Part shown: piece after piece, positions 23,819 through 31,522 of the stretch
Layout: each line of letters begins with the position of its first letter
How positions within the stretch are numbered: the stretch's first letter is position 1
Position numbers and translations under genes: made by a program
Notes under the pieces: model-generated
What the model was told of the DNA's origin: nothing
The model's input: only the letters and a program-made list of their open reading frames with translations
Databases searched by the model: none
NCBI GenBank assembly: GCA_013001755.1
Contig: JABDLY010000125.1
Coordinates: 1-36,849, forward strand
From: Sphingomonadaceae bacterium
Lineage (GTDB): Bacteria > Pseudomonadota > Alphaproteobacteria > Sphingomonadales > Sphingomonadaceae
DNA: 36,849 nt
Direction of reading: 5' to 3'

Positions 23819-25075
23819 ATGTCGGGAAGAGGCAATTACGGCGGCCGGTTTGCGGCGCTCGCTGCGGTGTTGCTGTTCGCGGCAGCCCCTTCGCCCGCGT
23901 CGCCGGCCGTAATCGAACGGCTGACGGCGCTCTTCGAACAGGGTGCGCTCGCCGAAAGCTGGGTCGCCGGAAGGCGGGCGATCGAACGCGCCGAGGCCGA
24001 GCTTGGCGCGAGCCATCCGCAGGTTATCCGGCTGTTGCTGATCACCGGCCGCGCCGAACTGGCCGACGGCCTGCCTTTCCACGCCATCGGCCATTTCGAA
24101 CGCGCGCTCGCCGGCGCGCGCGCGGCGGGAAACGGTGATCCGCTGACGATCGAGGCGATGGCGGAACTGGGCGGAGCGTTCGATGCCATCGACCGGCTCA
24201 CCGAGGCAGAGGCGCAATACCGCCCGGCGCTCGCCGCCAGCGAACGGATCCACGGCGCCGGCCATTCCCGAACGATCGACCTCGCCGCCCGGCTCGGCGG
24301 AATATATGCGCGCCAAGGCCAATATGCCGAGGCCGAGCCGCTGCTCGTCCGTGCGCTCGAAGCACTGCAGCGCGAGCGCGGACCCGACGATCCCGCGACG
24401 CTCGAAACAATCGCCGCGCTCGCCGGTGTCTATCGCAGCCAGCGCCTCCATGCGCAGGCCGAGCCGCTGCTCGTCCGGCTGATCGAGGCGCGCGAACGCA
24501 CCGCGGGCGAAAGCGCCTATGAAACCGTGGCCGCGAACACCGCGCTCGCCCAATTGCTCGCCGAACAGCGCCGCTATGACGAGGCCGAGCCGCTGTTCCG
24601 CTCCGCGCTCGCGGTCATCGCCGCCGCGCCCGAACTCGGCGATCCGCAAAGTTCGCCCGCCGGCCAGAGCCTCGGCCTACTCTACCGCGAACAGCGGCGC
24701 TTCGCCGAAGCCGAGCCGTATCTGCGCGCCACCTATGACTATTTCGACGGGCTGCTCGGCCCGGGCTGCGCCGACACGATCAATGCCGCGCACGATCTCG
24801 CGCGGCTTCACGAATTGCAGGGCGATGCGGCAAGCGCGATCCCGCTCTACCGCACGGCCTTTACCCGCCGCGACTATAATTACGGGATCGGCCATCCCGA
24901 CACGTTGCTCAGCGGCGCCGGGCTCATGCGATCGTTGCTGCTGTCGGGCGAGGGCGGCGGCGAGGCGCTGGGCGCAGCGCGGCGGATCGCCGAAGTGATG
25001 CGCGAGCGGCGGCGGATCGGCGGCGCCGCGGCGGGGCGGCTCGCGGGCGGGACATTCCGGCAACGCTATTGTTGA
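23819..25075 (+). CDS. Secreted kinesin-light-chain-type TPR repeat protein
   Basis: A 418-residue protein with a signal peptide (FAALAAVLLFAAAPSPASPA) and about six to seven 42-residue TPR units of the TPR_12 type. Repeated cores are YAEAEPLLVRALEALQRERG, HAQAEPLLVRLIEARERTAG, YDEAEPLFRSALAV and FAEAEPYLRATYDYFDGLLG, with GxxHPxT linkers between. It probably acts in the periplasm as a protein-binding scaffold; no catalytic domain is present. It is monocistronic, with AAGGGGAGG before the ATG. Its specific partners cannot be inferred. A two-hairpin RNA candidate begins about 35 bases after its stop. Confidence 0.85.
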   Translation: MSGRGNYGGRFAALAAVLLFAAAPSPASPAVIERLTALFEQGALAESWVAGRRAIERAEAELGASHPQVIRLLLITGRAELADGLPFHAIGHFERALAGARAAGNGDPLTIEAMAELGGAFDAIDRLTEAEAQYRPALAASERIHGAGHSRTIDLAARLGGIYARQGQYAEAEPLLVRALEALQRERGPDDPATLETIAALAGVYRSQRLHAQAEPLLVRLIEARERTAGESAYETVAANTALAQLLAEQRRYDEAEPLFRSALAVIAAAPELGDPQSSPAGQSLGLLYREQRRFAEAEPYLRATYDYFDGLLGPGCADTINAAHDLARLHELQGDAASAIPLYRTAFTRRDYNYGIGHPDTLLSGAGLMRSLLLSGEGGGEALGAARRIAEVMRERRRIGGAAAGRLAGGTFRQRYC

Positions 25076-25108
25076 TCGGTTGCTGATCCGCGGCGAAATT
25101 TATGTTAT

Positions 25109-25212
25109 GCGAGTCGCATCCTGTGGCGGTTAGGTCCGCCCAGGCAATTGACGGGACTCATAAGCCCCGCCCGCCTCCCCGCCACGCGCGCACGCCCGGA
25201 CGGGGAGGTTTT
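25109..25212 (+). ncRNA. Small RNA candidate with two strong hairpins and terminator
   Basis: After the TPR gene comes a stable hairpin, CCTG-t-GGCGG / TTAGGT loop / CCGCC-CAGG (25120-25144). An unpaired ~29-base stretch follows, and then CCTCCCCG...CGGGGAGG followed by TTTT (25174-25212), which reads as a Rho-independent terminator. TTGCTG-N17-TGTTAT (25080-25108) is a possible promoter just upstream. It is not a tRNA and I recognise no known family. Alternatively, the second hairpin is only the terminator of the TPR gene or a piece of the CCTCCCC repeat family. Confidence 0.35.
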
Positions 25213-25350
25213 CGTTGGCGTTGGAAAACCGACGGAATCTTCGGTTTCCGTCAACACAGCCTGCGCTGGCATGACGAGTAGATGCGGACCAACCGCTTCG
25301 CCCGCCCCGCGTCGACTTCAGGTCAAATCGGGCAATCCCTTCCGCGCCCC

Positions 25351-25376
25351 GGAACAGCGACGCGCCTCGACGCGTT
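25351..25376 (+). promoter_or_regulatory. EcfG-type general stress promoter
   Basis: GGAAC (25351-25355), 17 bases, CGTT (25373-25376). This matches the GGAAC-N16/17-CGTT consensus of alphaproteobacterial EcfG/SigT sigma factors exactly. It lies 35 bases upstream of a 50-residue ORF with a good ribosome-binding site. Confidence 0.65.
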
Positions 25377-25411
25377 ACTGATCCCGACCCTTCGCAAAAA
25401 AAGGAAAGCTT

Positions 25412-25564
25412 ATGAGCGACCCGAAACATGGCAAAAACACCGACAAGCCCGTCCCGACCGATCCCGTCGGCGATATGACGCCGGCCGACCGCCCCGGCCC
25501 CGACAGCAGCCGCCCGCAAGAACAGCGCAACCAACCGAAAACGCCGAAGGACAAATCGCACTAG
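25412..25564 (+). CDS. Tiny disordered hydrophilic protein, probably stress-induced
   Basis: A 50-residue ORF: MSDPKHGKNTDKPVP at the start, then TDPVGDMTPADRPGPD and QEQRNQPKTPKDKSH at the end. It is almost entirely charged, polar or proline residues, with no Cys, Trp, Phe, Tyr or Ile, so it should be intrinsically disordered. AAGGAAAG precedes the ATG. An exact EcfG-type promoter lies upstream, which ties it to the general stress response. It resembles in composition, length and promoter the 38-residue protein at 36139-36255, although the sequences cannot be aligned well. A protective, hydrophilin-like role is only a guess. Confidence 0.6.
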   Translation: MSDPKHGKNTDKPVPTDPVGDMTPADRPGPDSSRPQEQRNQPKTPKDKSH

Positions 25565-25580
25565 CTTCGCCAGCTACGCC

Positions 25581-25922
25581 TCACCCCTGCCCGAGCAGCG
25601 TCTGCATCCTGTCGATATAGGCGATCCAGGCTTCGCGGCCGGCCTTGCTGAGATGGCAGAGCGTCTGCGGCTTGCGGTCGACGAACTTCTTTTCGACATC
25701 GACATAGCCCGCGTCCTCGAGCTTCCTGAGATGGACCGAGAGATTGCCGTCGGTGACACCGGCATGATCCTTGATCGCGCTGAAATCGGCGCTGCCCGCG
25801 CCCGACAGATAGGCCATCACCGCGAGCCGCACCCGGCCATGGATGACATCGTCGATCGCGCGGTAATCGAAATCGCCGCCGCCATCGCCGGCTATTTCTT
25901 CGTGCCCTTTATCCCCGGTCAC
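25581..25922 (-). CDS. Winged-helix transcriptional regulator (HTH_34 type)
   Basis: A 113-residue regulator. After an acidic start comes DDVIHGRVRLAVMAYLSGAG, a helix-turn-helix (SAIKDHAGVTDGNLSVHLRKLEDAGYV) and the wing (DVEKKFVDRKPQTLCHLSKAGREAW), the typical pattern of the HTH_34/MarR-like small winged-helix family. These proteins usually bind as dimers and repress their own operon. It starts four bases after the stop of the upstream membrane-protein gene and is thus co-transcribed with it. A likely target is the TACTTTA-N5-TAAAGTA palindrome at 27242-27260, upstream of the DUF2141 gene; this is inference. Confidence 0.85.
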   Translation of the reverse strand: MTGDKGHEEIAGDGGGDFDYRAIDDVIHGRVRLAVMAYLSGAGSADFSAIKDHAGVTDGNLSVHLRKLEDAGYVDVEKKFVDRKPQTLCHLSKAGREAWIAYIDRMQTLLGQG

Positions 25923-25926
25923 CGGA

Positions 25927-26547
25927 CTAATCCCCGGCCTTCTCGGCGCGCAGCTGGAGGAAGCCGGGCACGACCGAGACGAGCAGCGCGCCCGCCGCGA
26001 CGACGAGATATTGCGCCGGATCGCCGATCATCAGCACCGTGACCGCGGCAAGGGCGAGCGAGAGCACCGCGAACGGCACGAGGCGGCGCGCGGCGCCGGC
26101 GACCGCGCTGGTGTTGAGCGCGACGGCATAGGCGCCGAAGGTGATCGGCGGCATCATCGCGTAATAGGCGAAGGCGGCTTCGGTCTGCTCGATATTGCCA
26201 TAGACGAACAGCGCGATGGCGATCGTCGCGAAAACCGCGCCGGTCGTGATCCATACGGTCCGCTCGACGCGGTTGCCGATGGTCGGCGCGGCGGGCGCGC
26301 AATCGATGCCGCGGCCGAGCACCGAGGATAGCACGCCGCCCAATCCCATCAGCCCGAACCAGATCACCGCCAGCGACCAGGCGGGCCATTCGAGCAACCG
26401 GCTCGCTACCCCCCAGTGGAGCGCCGCGGCGAGCGCAACGAGACAGCCCCACATTACGAGATGCGTGCCGCCGAGCAACGGCGCCTCGCGCCCTTCTTCG
26501 GCAATGGCGCGGAGGCGGGAGAGATCGTCGGGTGCGGGAGTGTTCAT
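25927..26547 (-). CDS. Multispan inner-membrane protein, operon partner of the winged-helix regulator
   Basis: A 206-residue protein with about five to six hydrophobic helices (LVMWGCLVALAAALHWGVAS, LAVIWFGLMGLGGVLSSVLG, TVWITTGAVFATIAIALFVY, YYAMMPPITFGAYAVALNT, LVPFAVLSLALAAVTVLMIG, YLVVAAGALLVSVVPGFLQL). The start is placed at MNTPAPDDLSRLRAIAEEGR, since codons upstream of it fall in the fold-back repeat. Membrane-protein plus small winged-helix regulator pairs are common, with the regulator controlling the pair. The function is unknown and there are no transport or enzyme motifs. Confidence 0.8.
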   Translation of the reverse strand: MNTPAPDDLSRLRAIAEEGREAPLLGGTHLVMWGCLVALAAALHWGVASRLLEWPAWSLAVIWFGLMGLGGVLSSVLGRGIDCAPAAPTIGNRVERTVWITTGAVFATIAIALFVYGNIEQTEAAFAYYAMMPPITFGAYAVALNTSAVAGAARRLVPFAVLSLALAAVTVLMIGDPAQYLVVAAGALLVSVVPGFLQLRAEKAGD

Positions 26548-26573
26548 GATATCTGGCCTTTCTTTTCTCAGTT

Positions 26574-26722
26574 CCTCCCGTCGCGCAGCGATGGGGAGGG
26601 GGACCGCGCTTGCGCTGTGGAGGGGCATTGCGCTGGCGGTGCCTGAGACCCTCGCCCTTCGGGCTTCGGCCCCTCCACCGCCTTCGGCGGTCCCCCTCCC
26701 CAAAGCAGAGCTTCGGGGAGGA
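26574..26722. repeat. CCTCCCC fold-back element, copy 1
   Basis: It starts CCTCCCG and ends CTTCGGGGAGG. Inside are GGGGAGGGGGACCGCGC...GTGGAGGGG and CCCCTCCACCGCC...GGCGGTCCCCCTCCCC, which are reverse complements. It lies between the DUF2141 gene and the membrane-protein gene on their shared strand, so it would be transcribed in the middle of an operon. A homologous copy lies at 27284-27440. Confidence 0.75.
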
Positions 26723-26728
26723 ATTACG

Positions 26729-27157
26729 CTACCGGTCGCCCCGCCCGTAAATCATCGACAGGCCGACGGTCGCGCCGCTCGCGCCAACGCTCGTCTTCAC
26801 CTGATCGAAGGTCGGTTCGGCGCGGAGCGCTTCGCCGCCCACCATCGCCCAGCCGTCTTCGGGCACATAATTTTCACCCATGTCGAATTCGTCGTTTCCG
26901 TTATCGTCATGCCAGACCGACACCGCATAATCGCCCTCGGGCACATCGAAGGTGAAGCTGTGCGCACCGGCGGCCGGCGACTGGACGACCTCGCCCGCGG
27001 TCCCGTCTTGCTGCATGAACTGCGCCGCGGTCTGCACCGAAACATAGAGCGTCCCGCCCTCGTCGCTGACACCGCCGAGATTGACGGTCAGCGGCGCGGC
27101 GTGCGCGGGGATCGCGGCCAGCGCAGCGATGAGAGCGGTGGCGATGGTTTTCTTCAT
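26729..27157 (-). CDS. Periplasmic DUF2141 protein
   Basis: A 142-residue exported protein. The signal peptide is MKKTIATALIAALAAIPAHA. The mature part follows the DUF2141 pattern: GGTLYVSVQTAAQFM, then FTFDVPEGDYAVSVWHDDNGNDEFDMGENYVPEDGWAMV and a short end strand GATVGLSMIYG. The domain is a small beta-sandwich of unknown function common in Gram-negative periplasms. The D-D-N-G-N-D-E-F-D loop looks like a calcium-binding EF-type loop. The gene is preceded by a strong sigma-70 promoter overlapped by a perfect palindrome. It is probably the first gene of an operon with the membrane protein and the winged-helix regulator. Confidence 0.85.
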   Translation of the reverse strand: MKKTIATALIAALAAIPAHAAPLTVNLGGVSDEGGTLYVSVQTAAQFMQQDGTAGEVVQSPAAGAHSFTFDVPEGDYAVSVWHDDNGNDEFDMGENYVPEDGWAMVGGEALRAEPTFDQVKTSVGASGATVGLSMIYGRGDR

Positions 27158-27241
27158 GATAGGTCTCCTGAACCCTGGCCCTGCCGGGATGGCCCGGCGG
27201 GTGTTTGTGTATATTGCGCGAATCGACTTCGATTTCGCATC

Positions 27242-27274
27242 TACTTTATATTTTAAAGTATACGATATTGTCAA
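27242..27274 (-). promoter_or_regulatory. Promoter and operator of the DUF2141 operon
   Basis: On the minus strand, TTGACA (27274-27269), an 18-base spacer and TATAAA (27250-27245) make a near-consensus promoter. TACTTTA-N5-TAAAGTA at 27242-27260 is a perfect palindrome covering the -10. The region is strikingly AT-rich compared with its surroundings. The HTH_34 regulator downstream in the same transcription unit is the natural candidate to bind it. Confidence 0.65.
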
Positions 27275-27283
27275 GCTGCAGAT

Positions 27284-27440
27284 CCTCCCCGGTACGGGGA
27301 GGTGGCTCGCCGAAGGCGAGACGGAGGGGACGCGAGCGAAGCGAGCTCCCGCCTTATCGGCTATTGACGATGCTCGCGGCTTTGCCACATCGCGACCCCT
27401 CCACCGCGCCAGCGCGGTCCCCCTCCCCGTACCGGGGAGG
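27284..27440. repeat. CCTCCCC fold-back element, copy 2
   Basis: It begins CCTCCCCGGTACGGGGAGG and ends CCTCCCCGTACCGGGGAGG, so each end is itself a palindrome. Within it are GCTCGCCGAAGGCGAG and CCCCTCCACCGCGCCAGCGCGG. It is homologous to the element at 26574-26722; the two copies flank the DUF2141 gene and its promoter. The rest of the 27158-27499 gap shows nothing else besides the promoter. Confidence 0.75.
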
Positions 27441-27499
27441 AATTTCCGAACCGTGACAGCCCTGCCCGGCTGTTCTACCGCAGCCACCCTGTGGGGACG

Positions 27500-28318
27500 A
27501 TGCCGGAGAACATGCAAGTGGACTGGGAAGAGGCCGATTGCGATTTTTGCGGCGGCAGCGACGGTGCGCTCTATCTCGAGAGCGACGTGCCCAGCTGGTA
27601 TGACGGCCGCCCGCTCCGGCTTGTCGAATGCTCGACCTGCAAAATGGTCCGCGCCACGCCGCGTCCCGTCGCCGAGCAGCTCTACGAAGATTTCATGACC
27701 GATGCGCCGTTCGCCAAAACGGTCACCGACCGCAAGCGCGCGCGCCCCGATGTCGACGCGAAACACGCACTGATCGTCGAGCGCGCGATGGAGCACCGGC
27801 CCGAGGCGACCAGCCTTTACGATTTCGGCTGCGGCGCGGGGACCTTGCTCGAAGCCGCGCACGACAAGGGCCTGCGCGTCGGCGGCAACGATCTCAACTG
27901 GTATTCGACGCAGCAGCTCGGCGAGCGCGGCTTCGCGGTCGAGCAATGTTTCAACCATCAGGTCGATACGGCGGTGAAATACGATATCGTCACCGCACTC
28001 GATATTATCGAACACAGCTATACGCCGTTCGGCGATCTCAAAATCATGTACGAAAAACTCAAACCCGGCGGCATTCTTTACGCCAAGACGCTCTACCTCG
28101 ACTCGCCGACGCATATCGACGAGGGCGAAGCCTGGCACCTCTACGGCGCCGGCCATTTTTCCTATTTCACGACGCCGGTGCTCGTCGCAATGATCGAAGC
28201 GGCGGGCTTCGAGATCGTCAAGGTGCGCGAATATACGCTGGTGACGATCATTGCGAGGAAACCCGAGACGCGGGCGATTCGGATGGCAAAGCGCGTGCGG
28301 CGGATATTTGGGCGTTAG
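27500..28318 (+). CDS. Class I SAM-dependent methyltransferase with N-terminal Cys4 motif
   Basis: A 272-residue enzyme. Near the N terminus two CxxC pairs (CDFCGG and CSTCKMVRATPRP) form a putative zinc ribbon, as in methyltransferases acting on sugars or quinone-like substrates. Then come LYDFGCGAGTLLEAAHDKG (SAM motif I), GNDLNWYSTQQL (motif II region), YDIVTALDIIEH (motif IV) and LKPGGILYAKTLYLDS (post-motif), which is the Methyltransf_23 pattern. The end is basic (RMAKRVRRIFGR). The substrate is unknown; sugar or lipid-linked intermediates are plausible. The start is uncertain between ATG 27500 and ATG 27512. Repeat elements flank it on both sides, so it appears to be a single-gene unit. 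Confidence 0.82.
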   Translation: MPENMQVDWEEADCDFCGGSDGALYLESDVPSWYDGRPLRLVECSTCKMVRATPRPVAEQLYEDFMTDAPFAKTVTDRKRARPDVDAKHALIVERAMEHRPEATSLYDFGCGAGTLLEAAHDKGLRVGGNDLNWYSTQQLGERGFAVEQCFNHQVDTAVKYDIVTALDIIEHSYTPFGDLKIMYEKLKPGGILYAKTLYLDSPTHIDEGEAWHLYGAGHFSYFTTPVLVAMIEAAGFEIVKVREYTLVTIIARKPETRAIRMAKRVRRIFGR

Positions 28319-28331
28319 GTATACCGCCCAG

Positions 28332-28443
28332 CCGTCATTGCGAGCGTAGCGGGCCGAAGGCGACCGAAGGTCAACCAATCCAGAGCCGCAAGCAATGCGG
28401 CCAGTTGCTCTGGACCCCCGCCTTCGCGGGGATGACGATGGTG
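28332..28443. repeat. REP-like fold-back element, family A copy 3
   Basis: It begins CCGTCATTGCGAGCGTAGCG and ends CGCGGGGATGACGATGG. In the middle CCAGAGC...GCTCTGG encloses GCCGCAAGCAATGCGGC, a nested hairpin. The left end matches copies at 2724 and 23548. The right end is of a variant type (CCCGCCTTCGCGGGGATGACG). Confidence 0.7.
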
Positions 28444-28529
28444 TTTGTTCCAGCAAGACATCCGGAACGACATCCCCCGTTCAGATTCGCCTCCTTACCC
28501 CTGACGCCACATGGAGAGGGAGAGGCGCT

Positions 28530-31505
28530 GTGAGGGGTGCGTTGCGGTTATTTGCCGGGTTGATCGGCCTGACGTTGTTCCTGTCCACCGCCGCCGCGCA
28601 CGCGCAGGAGGATCGCGCCGGGCCGAGGCTCCAGGCATGGGTCGACGGCATCCGCTCCGAAAACGGCAAGCGCGATGTGCGTTTCGCGGCGCTCGATATC
28701 GATGTCACGGTGCGCGGTAATATCGCCGAAACGGTGCTCACCGCGACCTTCGCCAATCCCAATCCGCAACAGCTCGAGGGCCAGTTCAGCCTCGCCATGC
28801 CGGCCGGGTCTGTCGTCAACGGCTATGCGCTCGATATCAATGGCCAGATGGTCGAGGGCGTGCTCGAAACGCGCTACCGCGCGCAGGAAGCCTATCAGCG
28901 CCGGGTGACCGCGCGGATCGATCCGGGGTTGGTCGAGGTCGATTATTCGGACCGCTTCGAAACCCGCGTCTACCCGATCCTGCCCAATGGCTCGCGGACC
29001 ATTCGTTTGCGCTTCGTCACCCCGCTCGATCCCGAGACTGGCTATGTGCTGCCGCTGCGCATGGCGACGCCGATCTCGCGCTTCAGCCTCGATATCGACG
29101 GCGATCCGGTGCGCATCGCCTTCCCGCAATCGAACATCCCGGCGGGCGTCGCCGATGCCGACGAGTTCGAAGCAGAGAATGTCCGGCTCGACCGCGATCT
29201 CGTGCTGATGCCGCAATCGCGCTCCAGCGCGATGATCGTCAGCCGCCATCCGGACAGCGGCGAAGCGTTTTTCGAAATCGAGGACGCGGTCCGCGCCGTC
29301 CGCCAGGTCGATTTTGGATCGGTGCATATTTTCTGGGATCGTTCGGTGTCGCGGATCGACGACGAACGCGAAGCCGAAGCGCGGCTCGCCGCAGAATTCG
29401 CCGGGCGGCGCGGCGCGGCCAACGTCGCTCTCACCCTGTTCGACAGCGGCGGGGCGGAGACCGAAACCGTCGCGCTGGCGAATCTGATCGAACGGCTCGG
29501 CCGCGTCCGTTACCGCGGCGGCACGAGCTATGCGGTTCTCGGCGGGGTCGATATCGCCGACCGGGCATCATGCCTGATGTTCACCGACGGGCGCGTGACG
29601 ATCGACGACCGGCGCAATTTCGCCCTGCCCTGCCCCGTTTCGACGGTAGCCAGCGGCCCCGAACGCGACCGCCCCTGGCTGCGCGATCTCGCCGAGCGTT
29701 CGGGCGGCGCGTTCGTCGAACTCGAAAGCGCGGACGGCGTAGCCGAAGCGCTCGCTTCGCTCTCGCGACCCGCGCCCGAAATCGTTTCGATCGCGGACAG
29801 CACGGGCACGCCGATCGAGATCGTCCGCCTCCCCGCCAACGACAACCGCATCCGCCTTATCGGTCCGCTGCCCGAAGACGGCGCGGTAATGCTGCGCCTG
29901 TCAGGCCGCAACTCGACGCTGCGATACCGCGAGCCGGCGGGCCAATCGCCCATCTTCGCCGGGCCCGGCGCGCTCTGGGCGAGCCACCGGATCGGTGTCA
30001 CCGCCTCCGAACGCGCGCCCGACGAGCTTGCCGCGATGGCGCGGCGCTATAATGTCGCGACGCCGCAGGCTTCGTTCATAGTGCTCGATACGCCGGCCGA
30101 TTATGTCACGTCGGATATCCCGCCGCCGACGAACTATCCCGAAGAGCTGATGGCGCAATATGCCGAATTCCGCGAAGCCGCCGATGCGGCGATGGCGCGG
30201 CGGCGCGAGGGTCGGATGGATCAGCTCGTAGCGATGTGGCGGCAGACGGTCGCCTGGTGGGAAGCCGATTATGACCGAACCCGGCAGGGCTATCGCGACG
30301 ATGCGATCCCGCCGCCGCCGATCCCGGTGACCCCGCGTCCCGACGATAGCGAGCAGCCGCCAAGCCAGTTGCCGCCCCCACCGCCGCCACCCCCGCCTCC
30401 GCCACCACCACCCGTTTCGCGGCCCGCGCCCGAGCAGGTCGAAGAAGACGCCCAGGCCGTTATCGTCACCGGATCACGCGTTTCGAACGACGGCTTCGCG
30501 AACGAAGCGGGCGGGCAGGATCGCCTGCGCGCCGGCCTGGTCGAACGCGAAGGCACCATCGACATCCGCCAATGGGACCCCGAACGCCGCTATATCGCCG
30601 CGCTCGAAGCCGCCGGAGACAATTGGCAAACCGCGCTCGATGTGCTGGTCACCGAACATGGCGACCTGCCGGTCTTCTGGTTCGATGTCGGCGAATGGCA
30701 TTGGCTCGCAGGGCGGCAAGGTGAAGCGCGGCGCGCCGTCGAGGCCGCGCTCGATTTGCCGACGCGCGACAACCAGACGCTGGCGATCGCCGCCGCGCGA
30801 TTGGGCCGCTATGGCGATCACGATCGCGCGATCTGGCTGCTCGAACGCTTGGTGGAGCGCGAGACCGACCGGCCGCAGCCGCTGCGCACATTGGCGCTGG
30901 CGCTCGTCGATCGGGCCGAAGCCACGATGGACGAGGCATCGACCCAGCCATCGGCGCGCGCCGATCTCGAACGCGCGATCGAATTGCTCGTCGAGACCGC
31001 GACCGGGATATACGACGTCGCGGCGAACGGCATCGAGACGACGGCGCTGGTCGAGGCCAATGCCGCGCTCTTCCGGCTGCGGATGCTCTACGGTTCGTCC
31101 GATGCGATCCCGCCCGCGCTACGCGCGCATCTCGACAGCGATTTCCGCGTCGTCATGGAATGGAACACGCCGCGCACCGATCTCGACCTGTGGATTACCG
31201 AACCGAGCGAGTTTCAGGTCGGCTACCCCTCGCGCCTCAGCCCGCATGGCGGCCGCCTGACCGCCGACGTCACCAATGGCTATGGCCCCGAAGAATATAT
31301 GATCCGCAGCGCGCAGGACGGCGCCTACCAGATCGAGGCCAATGTCTTCTCGGGCGACCGCGCCAACCCCAACGGCCCCTCGCGGCTGACGATGCGGGTC
31401 TACCGCAATTACGGGCGGCAATCGCAATCGAGCGAAGTCCTCGATATCGAAATGGAGAGCGGCGACCGCACGCGTCAGGAAATCGCGACGGTGACGATCG
31501 AGTAG
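28530..31505 (+). CDS. Large secreted VIT / vWA-like / DUF2135 protein
   Basis: A 991-residue protein starting at GTG 28530 after GGAGAGGGAGAGG. The signal peptide is LFAGLIGLTLFLSTAAAHAQ. A VIT domain covers about residues 45-190 (VTVRGNIAETVLTATFANPN, then YRAQEAYQRRVTARIDPGLVE and FETRVYPILPNGSRTIRLRF). A degenerate vWA-like domain follows (VDFGSVHIFWDRSVSRID ... CLMFTDGRV), without a proper MIDAS DxSxS. Next come a 14-proline linker (near residue 618), then AVIVTGSRVS, which looks like the plug start of TonB-dependent receptors. A TPR-like helical region follows, and the C-terminal domain is of DUF2135 type (TDLDLWITEPSEF ... GYGPEEYMIR). VIT/vWA proteins are periplasmic or surface adhesion-like. 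The exact function is unknown. Confidence 0.82.
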   Translation: MRGALRLFAGLIGLTLFLSTAAAHAQEDRAGPRLQAWVDGIRSENGKRDVRFAALDIDVTVRGNIAETVLTATFANPNPQQLEGQFSLAMPAGSVVNGYALDINGQMVEGVLETRYRAQEAYQRRVTARIDPGLVEVDYSDRFETRVYPILPNGSRTIRLRFVTPLDPETGYVLPLRMATPISRFSLDIDGDPVRIAFPQSNIPAGVADADEFEAENVRLDRDLVLMPQSRSSAMIVSRHPDSGEAFFEIEDAVRAVRQVDFGSVHIFWDRSVSRIDDEREAEARLAAEFAGRRGAANVALTLFDSGGAETETVALANLIERLGRVRYRGGTSYAVLGGVDIADRASCLMFTDGRVTIDDRRNFALPCPVSTVASGPERDRPWLRDLAERSGGAFVELESADGVAEALASLSRPAPEIVSIADSTGTPIEIVRLPANDNRIRLIGPLPEDGAVMLRLSGRNSTLRYREPAGQSPIFAGPGALWASHRIGVTASERAPDELAAMARRYNVATPQASFIVLDTPADYVTSDIPPPTNYPEELMAQYAEFREAADAAMARRREGRMDQLVAMWRQTVAWWEADYDRTRQGYRDDAIPPPPIPVTPRPDDSEQPPSQLPPPPPPPPPPPPPPVSRPAPEQVEEDAQAVIVTGSRVSNDGFANEAGGQDRLRAGLVEREGTIDIRQWDPERRYIAALEAAGDNWQTALDVLVTEHGDLPVFWFDVGEWHWLAGRQGEARRAVEAALDLPTRDNQTLAIAAARLGRYGDHDRAIWLLERLVERETDRPQPLRTLALALVDRAEATMDEASTQPSARADLERAIELLVETATGIYDVAANGIETTALVEANAALFRLRMLYGSSDAIPPALRAHLDSDFRVVMEWNTPRTDLDLWITEPSEFQVGYPSRLSPHGGRLTADVTNGYGPEEYMIRSAQDGAYQIEANVFSGDRANPNGPSRLTMRVYRNYGRQSQSSEVLDIEMESGDRTRQEIATVTIE

Positions 31506-31522
31506 CGGCCCCGCCCCGCACC

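Larger units (their letters stand above)
25076..25411. other. Gene-free stretch between TPR gene and small disordered protein
   Basis: It holds the RNA candidate and a palindrome, GACGGAA-tcttcggt-TTCCGTC (about 25230-25252). A fragment resembling the end of the family A/REP repeats follows (CTGCGCTGGCATGACGAG, to about 25280), and then the EcfG-type promoter at 25351-25376. No ORF with coding character is seen. Confidence 0.5.

Noticed and set aside
26729-28456. 575-codon open frame on the minus strand
   Set aside because: Only its last 142 codons (DUF2141) are real. The rest runs through a repeat and antisense to the methyltransferase.
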